From Brachyhypopomus gauderio (Eukaryota; Chordata; Actinopteri; Gymnotiformes; Hypopomidae): a DNA stretch of 64,000 nt. The notes under the pieces are model-generated. The model had not been told where the DNA came from. It saw only the letters and a program-made list of their open reading frames with translations, and did not search any database. Made by a program: the position numbers and the translations under genes. Shown piece by piece: positions 48,191 to 60,547 of the stretch. The stretch covers positions 62,001-126,000 of the forward strand of contig NC_135212.1 of assembly GCF_052324685.1 (NCBI RefSeq), read 5' to 3'. Within the stretch, counting starts at the first letter, position 1. Every line of letters begins with the position of its first letter.

Positions 48191-48635
48191 TGATTCAATT
48201 GGTTTTATAACTCCATCAGATGTATAGATAGAACAACTAAAACTGCTGTACTCACTCAACTGTAAATATACTAAATATTGTCTTACATGGTTTTAAACAG
48301 TTTTTTCTTCTATTCATTCGTTTTCATCCATCCATCCTCCCATAGGAAACCATTGATTTTTTAACTGTTTCAGCTGTTAAAACAACTATATTTGCTGTCC
48401 TTATTGAACTACTATGCTTTTCTGGGAACAACTATTATCATTTATTATACCACAGTTAGTTCCGACCCTACAATGTGATTGGCTGAGAGGCGATCTAGGA
48501 GTGCCGATATTACATGTTATAGCACTGTAACCGAAGCTCTCCATGTATTACTCCGCCACAAACAGGTAACCTAGCAACGAAGCAGCGTTTACAAGCCAAA
48601 CAGCGCAACTATAAACAAGCAGCAACATTATCAAA

Positions 48636-49064
48636 ATGAATTACAGGGAGTTCGTTAAATCTATTGGCTTCGAAAGCATTTGTTTCGATCTGAAACTGGA
48701 GTATGAAGCTATAAATGACCAGCCTGATTCCTCCAATGAGCCAAGGTTTGTCACGCTTACAAACAATGATTTGGATGAGCTGGAAATTCAGAGAAACGAA
48801 GTTAATACCGTAAAACAAACGTCCTGGGCTCTTAATATATTTACATCCTGGTTAAAAAGCAATGACATTGCAGTCGATTTTAGTATTATCAACAAAAATG
48901 AAATGAATCAGCTTTTACGCCGTTTTTATGGATCCGTCAGAAACGTGAAGGGAGAGTTATATAGCATCAGCAGCTTCGTTGGTTTAAGAGCTGGACTGAA
49001 CAGATACCTGAACGAACATCCGATCAGCCGTGGATGGACAATAATTGTTGTACTTTATTTTTAA
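48636..49064 (+). CDS. Truncated Crypton/DUF3504-like protein, 142 aa
   Basis: It starts at an ATG (MNYREFVKSIGF). Residues about 60-130 read W..NIFTSWLKSNDIAVDF, LLRRFYGSVRN, GELYSISSFVGLRAGLNRYL. That pattern is characteristic of the N-terminal core-binding part of the Crypton-derived DUF3504 family (KIAA1958, QRICH1 and ZMYM relatives). The catalytic tyrosine recombinase part is absent: after ISRGW the frame runs into TIIVVLYF and a stop next to AATAAA. So an internal deletion probably joined the N-terminal part to the 3' non-coding end, leaving a non-autonomous copy. Whether the short protein is made is unknown. Confidence 0.6.
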   Translation: MNYREFVKSIGFESICFDLKLEYEAINDQPDSSNEPRFVTLTNNDLDELEIQRNEVNTVKQTSWALNIFTSWLKSNDIAVDFSIINKNEMNQLLRRFYGSVRNVKGELYSISSFVGLRAGLNRYLNEHPISRGWTIIVVLYF

Positions 49065-49277
49065 TAAATTCAACTTTATCAATAGTTGTTTTTGTGTATA
49101 TTTACCTCTATAATATTTATTGGGTAAGGCTATTCCAGTGTTGTGTAAGTTTAGCAGCGAGCCATTGAATGGAACTATTTTAACTGGCGGAGTATTTTAC
49201 CAAACAGGTCGTATTTTCTCATCCTCTTTTACTCAAAATCTTTCAATAAACAGCGATAATGGAACTGTGGTATAATC

Positions 49278-49428
49278 GCAATAATACACTCGAGGTTCGT
49301 GCTATAACGGGTAATATCGGCACTGCTGTGCTGATCTACGGCACTCGGCCTGCGGCCTCGTGCCTACGACCGCAGCACAGCAGTGCCGATATTACCCGTT
49401 ATAGCACTCCCTCTCGTGTATTATTGCG
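49278..49428. repeat. Long hairpin in the Crypton-like insertion
   Basis: Perfect 35 bp inner arms at 49299-49333 and 49373-49407, plus outer arms CGCAATAATACAC (49278-49290) and GTGTATTATTGCG (49416-49428). The loop is GC-rich (CACTCGGCCTGCGGCC). Confidence 0.93.
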
Positions 49429-49513
49429 TCAACATACTTAACATTGTCTTCATGCTGTTACAACAAGCTTTGTCAAGCCAACTTAAAGTTTGTTCACAAA
49501 CTTTACTTTCTAG

Positions 49514-52500
49514 TTATTATTATTATTCCGACTCGTAAAAATTTGACACGCTATTTCGTCCACAGCTTTTAAGATAGAACCACCAAACTTTGTAGGAACC
49601 TCCGCCCTATATCAGAATAGTGTGCTTGTGCTTTATAGAAAGATACACCACCTGCCTCCACCCTTTTTATGCCTCCAACCGAGCCATTTTTCCCATAGAC
49701 TTGCATGGGGCCAATTTTCAAACTGCTCTCATTTTGTCAGATTTCAAGATAAATCCACCAAACTCGATATACATGGTCCAGTGATGGAAAGAACGAAAAC
49801 AACAACTTTTCACAACTCTATCACTCTTTTATCCCTTCTTTTTCATCCCTTCTTTTTCACCCATTCACTTCCATTCATTTTTCACTGCCTTGTAGCTCGT
49901 ATGTTTTACATGCTATTACCACCAAAATCACTAGATATAGTACATCTGGTCTGATATCAGTAAAGATACAACTATTTTTTACCACTCATTTTGTATTCAT
50001 CCTTTTTTCATCCCTCCATTCTCCCATAGAAATACATTGATTTTATAACTACATCAGCTGTATAGATAGTACAACTATATCTGCTGTACTGACTAAGCTG
50101 TATATATGCTACACATGGTGGTATATGGTCTTATATGGTCTAAAACAGCTTTTTATTTTCTTCTATTCATTCTTTTTTCATTCCTTCATCCCTCCATCCT
50201 CCCATTGGAAACAACTAATATAACTCAATCAGCTGTTTAGATAGATCAACTAAACATGCTATTCCAATTCAATCTTATATATGATAAACATAGTGTTATA
50301 TGGTCTTATATGGTCTAAAACAGCTTTTTATTTTCTTCTATTCATTCTTTTTTCATTCCTTCATCCCTCCATCCTCCCATTGAAAACCACTGATAAAACT
50401 GAATCAGATGTATAGATAGAACAACTAAATCTGCTGTACTGATTCAACTGTTAATATGATAAATATGCTGTTATATGGTCTAAAACAGCTTTTTATTTTC
50501 TTCTATTCATTCTTTTTTCATTCCTTCATCCCTCCATCCTCCCATTGGAAACAACTAATATAACTCAATCAGCTGTTTAGATAGAACAACTAAAAATGCT
50601 ATTCCAATTCAATTGTATATATGCTAAACATGGTGTTATATGGTCTTATATGGTCTAAAACAGTTTTTTCTTTTCTTCTATTCATTCTTTTTCATCCTTT
50701 CATCCCTCCATCCTCCCATTGGAAACCATTGATTTAATCAAATCCTTAATTTTCAAGATACAGTGATCAAACCTTGTGACATGACTCAGTAGCTGATCCC
50801 TAGCACCGCACTGAATAGCATATTGATGCCATTTGTCTATCCTCCCTTTCTATCACTTCATTCATCCCTCCATCCTCTCATAGACAACCATTGATTTAAT
50901 CAAATCCTTAATTTTCAAGATACAGTGATCAAACCTTGTGACATGACTCAGTCACTGATCCCTAGCACCGCACTGAATAGCATATTGATACCATTTGTCT
51001 ATCCTCCCATTCTATCATTTCATTCATCCCTCCATCCTCCCATTGGAAACCATTGATTTAATCAAATCCCTAATTTTCAAGATACAGTGATCAAACTTGG
51101 TGAAATGACTCAGTAGCTGATCCCTAACACCGCCCTGAATATCATATTGATGCCATTTGTCTATCCTCCCATTCTATCATTTCATTCATCCCTCCATCCT
51201 CCCATTGGAAACCATTGATTTAATCAAATCCTTAATTTTCAAGATACAGTGATCAAATTTGGTGAAATGACTCAGTAGCTGATCCCTAACACTGCCCTGA
51301 ATATCATATTGATGCCATTTGTTTATCCTCCCATTCTATCATTTCATTCATCCCTCCATCCTCCCATTGGAAACCTATGATTTAATCAAATCCTTCATTT
51401 TCAAGATACAGTGATCAAATTTGGTGAAATGACTCAGTAGCTGATCCCTAACACTGCCCTGAATATCATATTGATGCCATTTGTCTATCCTCCCATTCTA
51501 TCATTTCATTCATCCCTCCATCCTCCCATTGGAAACCATTGATTTATTCAAATCCTTAATTTTCAAGATACAGTGATCAAACTTGGTGACATGACTCAGT
51601 AGCTGATCCCTAACACTGCCCTGAATATCATATTGATGCCATTTGTTTATCCTCCCATTCTATCATTTCATTCATCCCTCCATCCTCCCATTGGAAACCA
51701 TTGATTTATTCAATCCCTTAATTTTCAAGATACAGTGATCAAACTTGGTGAAATGACTCAGTAGCTGATCCCTAACACTGCCCTGAATATCATATTGATG
51801 CCATTTGTCTATCCTCCCATTCTATCATTTCATTCATCCCTCCATCCTCCCATTGGAAACCATTGATTTAATCAAATCCTTAATTTTCAAGATACAGTGA
51901 TCAAACTTGGTGACATGACTCAGTAGCTGATCCCTAGCACCGCACTGAATATCTTATTGATGCCATTTGTCTATCCTCCCATTCTATCATTTCATTCATC
52001 CCTCCATCCTCCCATTGGAAACCATTGATTTAATCAAATCCTTAATTTTCAAGATACAGTGATCAAACTTGGTGAAATGACTCAGTAGCTGATCCCTAGC
52101 ACCGCACTGAATAGCATATTGATGCCATTTGTCTATCCTCCCATTCTATCATTTCATTCATCCCTCCATCCTCCCATTGAAAACCATTGATTTAATCAAA
52201 TCCTTAATTTTCAAGATACAGTGATCAAACCTTGTGACATGACTCAGTAGCTGATCCCTAGCACCGCACTGAATAGCATATTGATGCCATTTGTCTATCC
52301 TCCCATTCTATCATTTCATTCATCCCTCCATCCTCCCATTGGAAACCTATGATTTAATCAAATCCTTAATTTTCAAGATACAGTGATCAAATTTGGTGAA
52401 ATGACTCAGTAGCTGATCCCTAACACTGCCCTGAATATCATATTGATGCCATTTGTCTATCCTCCCATTCTATCATTTCATTCATCCCTCCATCCTCCCA

Positions 52501-53167
52501 TTGGAAACCATTGATTTATTCAAATCCTTAATTTTCAAGATACAGTGATCAAACTTGGTGACATGACTCAGTAGCTGATCCCTAGCACTACACTGAATAT
52601 CATATTGATGCAATTTGTCTATCCTCCCTTTCTATCATTTCATTCATCCCTCCATACTCTCATAGTAACCCATTGATTTACTAACTGCCTTAATTTTCAA
52701 GATACAGTGATCAAACTTGGTAAAATTACTCAATAGCTGATACCAACCATTGAGCTGCATTTCATATCGATGCCATTTGTCCATCTGCCATTTCTATCAT
52801 TTCATTCATCCCTCCATCCTCCCATATGATTCAATTGGTTTTATAACTCCACCAGATGTATGGATAGAACAACTAAAACTGCTGTACTCACTCAACTGTA
52901 AATATACTAAATATGGTCTTACATGGTTTTAAACAGTTTTTTCTTCTATTCATTCGTTTTCATCCCTCCATCCTCCCATAAGAAACCATTGAATTTTTAA
53001 CTGTTTCAGCTGGTAAGATAAAACAACTATATTTGCTGTCCTTATTGAACTACTATGCTTTTCTGGGACCAACTATTATCATTTAACATACTTAACATTG
53101 TCTTCATGCTGTTACAACAAGCTTTGTCAAGCCAACTTAAAGTTTGTTCACAAACTTTACTTTCTAG
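49514..53167 (+). mobile_element. E8: satellite-bearing Helitron-like element (5' truncated)
   Basis: Its first 100 or so bases match E4 without gaps (offset 34706). It has the truncated 5' end, head, ~170 bp repeats, 162 bp array (50710-52830) and CTAG at 53164-53167. From 51323 on it is nearly identical to E10 (offset 7380). Confidence 0.6.
50710..52830 (+). repeat. 162 bp satellite array (E8)
   Basis: About thirteen monomers. The last one is the diverged CATTTCATATCGATGCC type that marks the edge before the TATGATTCAATTGG terminal block. Confidence 0.93.
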
Positions 53168-56100
53168 TTAAGTTGGCTTGACAAAGCCAACTTACTGTTC
53201 TTCTTATTCTTCTTAATATTATTATTATTCTTCCGCTGCAAATTTTCAAACGCTATTTCGTCCACAGCTTTTAAGATAGAACCACCAAACTTTGTAGGAA
53301 CCTCCGCCCTATATCAGAATGGTATGCTACTGCTTTATAGAAAGATAAACCACCTGCATCCCTCCTTTCTATACCTCCATCCGAGCCATTTTTCCCATAG
53401 ACTTTCATTGGGCCAATTTTCAAACTGCTCTCATTTTGTCAGATGTCAAGATAAATCCACCAAACTCGATATGCATGGTCCACTGATGGAATCGAAATGA
53501 TTCAACAACTTTTTACAACTATATCACTCTTTTATCCCTTCTTTTTCATCCCTTCTTTTTCAGCCATTCACTTCCATTCATTTTTCACTGCCTTCTAGCT
53601 CGTATGTTTTATATGCTATTACCACCAAAATCACTAGATATAGTACATCTGGTCTGATATCAATAAAGATACAATTATTTTTCAGCACTCATTCTTTATT
53701 CATCCTTTTTTCATCCCTCCATCTTCTCATAGGAATACATTGATTTTACAACTACATCAGCTGTATAGATAGTACAACTAAATCTGCTGTACTGACTAAG
53801 CTGTATATATGCTACACAGGTGGTATATGGTCTTATATGGTCTAAAACAGCTTTTTATTTTCTTCTATTCATTCTTTTTTCATTCCTTCATCCCTCCGTC
53901 CTCCCATTGGAAACAACTAATATAACTCAATCAGCTGTTTAGATAGAACAACTAAATCTGCTGTACTGATTCAACAGTTAATATGATAAATATGCTGTTA
54001 TATGGTCTAAAACAGCCTTTTATTTTCTTCTATTCTTTCTTTTTTCATCACTTCATCCCTCCATCGTCCCATTGAAAACCACTGATATAACTTAATCATA
54101 TGTATAGATGAACAACTAAAAATGCTATAACAATTCAACTGTATACATGCTAAACATGGTGTTATATGGTCTTATATGGTATAAAACAGCTTTTTATTTT
54201 CTTCTATTCATTCTTTTTTCATCCCTTCATCCCTCCATACTCCCATAGGAATACATTGATTTCATAACTACCTTAATTTTCAAGATACAGTGATCAAACC
54301 TTGTGACATGACTCAGTAGCTGATCCCTAGCACCGCACTGAATATCATATTGATGCCATTTGTCTATCCTCCCATTCTATCATTTCATTCATCCCTCCAT
54401 CCTCCCATTGGAAACCATTGATTTAATCAAATCCTTAATTTTCAAGATACAGTGATAAAACTTGGTGACATGACTCAGTAGCTGATCCCTAACACTGCCC
54501 TGAATATCATATTGACGCCATTTGGTTATCCTCCCATTCTATCATTTCATTCATCCCTCCATCCTCCCATTGGAAACCATTGATTTAATCAAATCCTTAA
54601 TTTTCAAGATAGAGTGATCAAACCTTGTGACATGACTCAGTAGCTGATCCCTAGCACTACACTGAATATCATATTGATGCCAATTGTCTGTACTCCCCTT
54701 CTATCATTTCATTCATCCCTCCATCCTCCCATAAGAATCCTTTGATTTTAAAAATCCTTTAATTTTCAAGATACAGTGATCAAACATGGTGAAATGACTC
54801 ACTACCTGATCCCTAGCACTGTACTGAATATCATATTGATGCCATTTGTCTATCTTCCCATTCTATCATTTCATTCATCCCTCCATCCTCACATAAGAAG
54901 CCATTGATTTTATAAAATCCTTAATTTTTGAGATATAGTGATCAAACTTGGTGAAATGACTCAGTAGCTGATCCCTAGCACTGCACTGAATATAATATTG
55001 ATGCCATTTGTCTATCCTCCCATTCTATCATTTCATTCATCCCTCCATCCTCCCATTGGAAACCATTGATTTAATCAAATCCTTAATTTTCAAGATACAG
55101 TGATCAAACTTGGTGACATGACTCAGTAGCTGATCCCTAACACTGCACTGAATATCATATTGATGCCATTTGTCTATCCTCCCATTCTATCATTTCATTC
55201 ATCCCTCCATCCTCCCATTGGAAACCATTGATTTAATCAAATCCTTAATTTTCAAGATACAGTGATCAAACCTTGTGACATGACTCAGTAGCTGATCCCT
55301 AGCACCGCACTGAATATCTTATTGATGCCATTTGTCTATCCTCCCATTCTATCATTTCATTCATCCCTCCATCCTCCCATTGGAAACCATTGATTTAATC
55401 AAATCCTTAATTTTCAAGATACAGTGATCAAACTTGGTGAAATGACTCAGTAGCTGATCCCTAGCACCGCACTGAATAGCATATTGATGCCATTTGTCTA
55501 TCCTCCCATTCTATCATTTCATTCATCCCTCCATCCTCCCATTGAAAACCATTGATTTAATCAAATCCTTAATTTTCAAGATACAGTGATCAAACCTTGT
55601 GACATGACTCAGTAGCTGATCCCTAGCACCGCACTGAATAGCATATTGATGCCATTTGTCTATCCTCCCATTCTATCATTTCATTCATCCCTCCATCCTC
55701 CCATTGGAAACCTATGATTTAATCAAATCCTTAATTTTCAAGATACAGTGATCAAATTTGGTGAAATGACTCAGTAGCTGATCCCTAGCACCGCACTGAA
55801 TAGCATATTGATGCCATTTGTCTATCCTCCCATTCTATCATTTCATTCATCCCTCCATCCTCCCATTGAAAACCATTGATTTAATCAAATCCTTAATTTT
55901 CAAGATACAGTGATCAAACTTGGTGACATGACTCAGTAGCTGATCCCTAGCACTACACTGAATAGCATATTGATGCCATTTGTCTATCCTCCCATTCTAT
56001 CATTTCATTCATCCCTCCATCCTCTCATAGATAACCATTGATTTAATCAAATCCTTAATTTTCAAGATACAGTGATCAAACCTTGTGACATGACTCAGTA

Positions 56101-56695
56101 GCTGATCCCTAACACTGCACTAAATAACATATTGATGCCAATTGGCTATCCTCCCTTTCTATCATTTCATTCATCCCTCCATCCTCCCATAAGAATCCAT
56201 TGATTTCATAAATCCCTTAATTTTCAAGATACAGTGATCAAACCTTGTGACATGACTCAGTAGCTGATCCCTAACACTACACTGAATATCATATTGATGC
56301 AATTTGTCTATACTCCCTTTCTATCATTTCATTCATCCCTCCATCCTCCCATATGATTCAATTGGTTTTATAACTCAACCAGATGTATAGATAGAACAAC
56401 TAAAACTGCTGTACTCACTCCACTGTAAATATACTAAATATGGTCTTACATGGTTTTAAACAATTTTTTCTTCTATTCATTCGTTTTCATCCCTCCATCC
56501 TCCCATAGGAAACCATTGATTTTTTTAACTGTTTCAGGTGTTAAGATAAATCAACTAAATTTGCTGTCCTTATTGAACTACTATGCTTTTCTGGGACCAA
56601 CTATTATCATTTAACATACTTAACATTGTCTTCATGCTGTTACAACAAGCTTTGTCAAGCCAACTTAAAGTTTGTTCACAAACTTTACTTTCTAG
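53168..56695 (+). mobile_element. E9: complete type A element, 3528 bp
   Basis: Foldback at 53170-53193, head, ~170 bp repeats, 162 bp array (54270-56350), hairpin at 56667-56686 and CTAG at 56692-56695. E11 is a nearly identical copy. Confidence 0.62.
54270..56350 (+). repeat. 162 bp satellite array (E9)
   Basis: About thirteen monomers. Monomer starts at 55081, 55243 and 55405 (CCTTAATTTTCAAG) show the exact 162 bp period. Confidence 0.95.
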
Positions 56696-59600
56696 TTATT
56701 ATTAAGTTGGCTTGCAAAGCCAACTTACTGTTCTTCTTATTCTTCTTATTATTATTATTCCTCCCAAAAAGTTTGTCCGCCTATTTCGTCCACAGCTTTT
56801 AAGATAGAACCACCAAACTTTGTAGGAACCTCCGCCCCATATCAGAATAGTGTGCTTGTGCTTTTTAGAAAGATAAACCATCTGCATCCCTCCTTTCTAT
56901 ACCTCCATCCGAGCAATTTTTCCCATAGACTTTCAATGGGCCAATTTTCAAACTGCTCTCATTTTGTCAGATTTCAAGATAGATCCACCAAACTCGATAT
57001 ACATGGTCCAGTGATGGAAAGAACGAAAACAACAACTTTTCACAACTCTATCACTCTTTTATCCCTTCTTTTTCATCCCTTCTTTTTCACCCATTCACTT
57101 CCATTCATTTTTCACTGCCTTCTAGCTCGTATGTTTTATATGCTATTACCACCAAAATCACTAGACATAGTACATCTGGTCTGATATCAGTAAAGATAAA
57201 ACTATTTTTCACCACTCATTTTGTATTCATCCTTTTTTCATCCCTCCATTCTCCCATAGAAATACATTGATTTTATAACTACATCAGCTGTATAGATAGT
57301 ACAACTAAATCTGCTGTACTGACTAACCTGTATATGTGCTAAACGTGGTGTTATATGGTCTTATATGGTCTAAAACAGCTTTTTATTTTCTTCTATTCAT
57401 TCTTTTATCATCCATTCATCCCTCCATCCTCCCATTTAAAACCACTGCTATAACTGAATCAGATGTATAGATAGAACAACTAAATCAGTTGTACTGATTC
57501 AACTGTTAATATGATAAATATGCTGTTATATGGTCTAAAACAGCCTTTTATTTGCTTCTATTCTTTCTTTTTTCATCCCTTCATCCCTCCATCCTCCCAC
57601 TGAAAACCACTGTTATAACTCAATCAGATGTATAGATAGAACAACTAAAAATGCTTTACCATTTTAACTGTATATATGCTAAACATGCTGTTATATGGAC
57701 TTATATGGTATAAAACAACCTTTTATTTTCTTCTCTTTGTTCTTTTTTCATCCCTTCATCCCTTCACCCTCCCATAGGATTACATTGATTTCATAACTAC
57801 CTTAATTTTCAAGATACAGTGATCAAACTTGGTGAAATGATTCAGTAGCTGATCCCTAGCACTGCACTGAATACCATATTGATGCCATTTGTCCATCCTC
57901 CCATTCTATCATTTCATTCATCCCTCCATCCTCCCATTGGAAACCATTGATTTAATCAAATCCTTAATTTTCAAGATACAGTGATCAATCCTTGTGACAT
58001 GACTCAGTAGCTGATCCCTAGCACTACACTGAATATCATACTGATGCCAATTGTCTGTACTCCCCTTCTATCATTTCATTCATCCCTCCATCCTCCCATT
58101 GGAAACCATTGATTTAATCAAATCCTTAATTTTCAAGATACAGTGATCAAACTTGGTGACATGACTCAGTAGCTGATCCCTAACACTGCCCTGAATATCA
58201 TATTGATGCCATTTGTTTATCCTCCCATTCTATCATTTCATTCATCCCTCCATCCTCCCATTGGAAACAATTGATGTAATCAAATCCTTAATTTTCAAGA
58301 TAGAGTGATCAAACCTTGTGACATGACTCAGTAGCTGATCCCTAGTACTACACTGAATATCATATTGATGCCAATTGTCTGTACTCCCCTTCTATCATTT
58401 CATTCATCCCTCCATCCTCCCATAAGAATCAATTGATTTTAAAAATCCCTTAATTTTCAAGATACAGTGATCAAACATGGTGAAATGACTCACTACCTGA
58501 TCCCTAGCACTGTACTGAATATCATATTGATGCCATTTGTCTATCCTCCCATTCTATCATTTCATTCATCCCTCCATCCTCCCATAAGAAGCCATTGATT
58601 TAATAAAATCCTTAATTTTTGAGATATAGTGATCAAACTTGGTGAAATGACTCAGTAGCTGATCCCTAGCACCGCACTGAATATCATATTGATGCCATTT
58701 GTCTATCCTCCCATTCTATCATTTCATTCATCCCTCCATCCTCCCATTGGAAACCTATGATTTAATCAAATCCTTCATTTTCAAGATACAGTGATCAAAT
58801 TTGGTGAAATGACTCAGTAGCTGATCCCTAACACTGCCCTGAATATCATATTGATGCCATTTGTCTATCCTCCCATTCTATCATTTCATTCATCCCTCCA
58901 TCCTCCCATTGGAAACCATTGATTTATTCAAATCCTTAATTTTCAAGATACAGTGATCAAACTTGGTGACATGACTCAGTAGCTGATCCCTAACACTGCC
59001 CTGAATATCATATTGATGCCATTTGTTTATCCTCCCATTCTATCATTTCATTCATCCCTCCATCCTCCCATTGGAAACCATTGATTTATTCAATCCCTTA
59101 ATTTTCAAGATACAGTGATCAAACTTGGTGAAATGACTCAGTAGCTGATCCCTAACACTGCCCTGAATATCATATTGATGCCATTTGTCTATCCTCCCAT
59201 TCTATCATTTCATTCATCCCTCCATCCTCCCATTGGAAACCATTGATTTAATCAAATCCTTAATTTTCAAGATACAGTGATCAAACTTGGTGACATGACT
59301 CAGTAGCTGATCCCTAGCACCACACTGAATATCATATTGATGCCATTTGTCAATCCTCCCATTCTATCATTTCATTCATCCCTCCATCCACCCATTGGAA
59401 ACCATTGATTTAATCAAATCCTTAATTTTCAAGATACAGTGATCAAACTTGGTGACATGACTCAGTAGCTGATCCCTAGCACCGCACTGAATAGCATATT
59501 GATGCCATTTGTCTATCCTCCCATTCTATCATTTCATTCATCCCTCCATCCTCCCATTGAAAACCATTGATTTAATCAAATCCTTAATTTTCAAGATACA

Positions 59601-60547
59601 GTGATCAAACCTTGTGACATGACTCAGTAGCTGATCCCTAGCACCGCACTGAATAGCATATTGATGCCATTTGTCTATCCTCCCATTCTATCATTTCATT
59701 CATCCCTCCATCCTCCCATTGGAAACCTATGATTTAATCAAATCCTTAATTTTCAAGATACAGTGATCAAATTTGGTGAAATGACTCAGTAGCTGATCCC
59801 TAACACTGCCCTGAATATCATATTGATGCCATTTGTCTATCCTCCCATTCTATCATTTCATTCATCCCTCCATCCTCCCATTGGAAACCATTGATTTATT
59901 CAAATCCTTAATTTTCAAGATACAGTGATCAAACTTGGTGACATGACTCAGTAGCTGATCCCTAGCACTACACTGAATATCATATTGATGCAATTTGTCT
60001 ATCCTCCCTTTCTATCATTTCATTCATCCCTCCATACTCTCATAGTAACCCATTGATTTACTAACTGCCTTAATTTTCAAGATACAGTGATCAAACTTGG
60101 TAAAATTACTCAATAGCTGATACCAACCATTGAGCTGCATTTCATATCGATGCCATTTGTCCATCTGCCATTTCTATCATTTCATTCATCCCTCCATCCT
60201 CCCATATGATTCAATTGGTTTTATAACTCCACCAGATGTATGGATAGAACAACTAAAACTGCTGTACTCACTCAACTGTAAATATACTAAATATGGTCTT
60301 ACATGGTTTTAAACAGTTTTTTCTTCTATTCATTCGTTTTCATCCCTCCATCCTCCCATAAGAAACCATTGAATTTTTAACTGTTTCAGCTGGTAAGATA
60401 AAACAACTATATTTGCTGTCCTTATTGAACTACTATGCTTTTCTGGGACCAACTATTATCATTTAACATACTTAACATTGTCTTCATGCTGTTACAACAA
60501 GCTTTGTCAAGCCAACTTAAAGTTTGTTCACAAACTTTACTTTCTAG
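56696..60547 (+). mobile_element. E10: complete type A element, 3852 bp
   Basis: It begins (TTA)n and the foldback at 56704-56726 (CTTGCAAAG variant), then its own head subtype (TTCCTCCCAAAAAGTTTG), ~170 bp repeats, 162 bp array (57800-60200) and CTAG at 60544-60547. Its right half matches E8, so it looks like a recombinant. Confidence 0.62.
57800..60200 (+). repeat. 162 bp satellite array (E10)
   Basis: About fifteen monomers. From 58703 the monomer order and variants follow E8 from 51323; before that they resemble E9. Confidence 0.93.

Larger units (their letters stand above)
48445..49430 (+). mobile_element. 986 bp Crypton-like insertion in E7
   Basis: The host phrase ATCATTTAACATACTTAAC, intact in E2, E4, E5, E8 and E9, is split here after ATCATTTA. 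Only one base, or none, is duplicated, and there are no long terminal inverted repeats, as would fit a tyrosine-recombinase element or a Helitron. Inside are a short ORF (48636-49064), an AATAAA signal overlapping its stop (about 49063), a 3' hairpin and three copies of GTGCCGATATTAC..GTTATAGCAC (48501, 49299 complement, 49383). Confidence 0.6.
45975..49513 (+). mobile_element. E7: complete type A element with a Crypton-like insertion
   Basis: It begins TTATT and the foldback at 45983-46006, then head, ~170 bp repeats, a short 162 bp array (about seven monomers, 47080-48190) and a terminal block that is interrupted at 48445-49430. The terminus resumes and ends in CTAG at 49510-49513. Without the insertion it is about 2553 bp, the shortest type A unit here. 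Confidence 0.6.

Noticed and set aside
48636..49064. A host gene exon rather than a mobile-element ORF
   Set aside because: It lies inside a precise insertion in a repeated terminal block and ends at once in a poly(A) signal, which fits a deleted transposon better.
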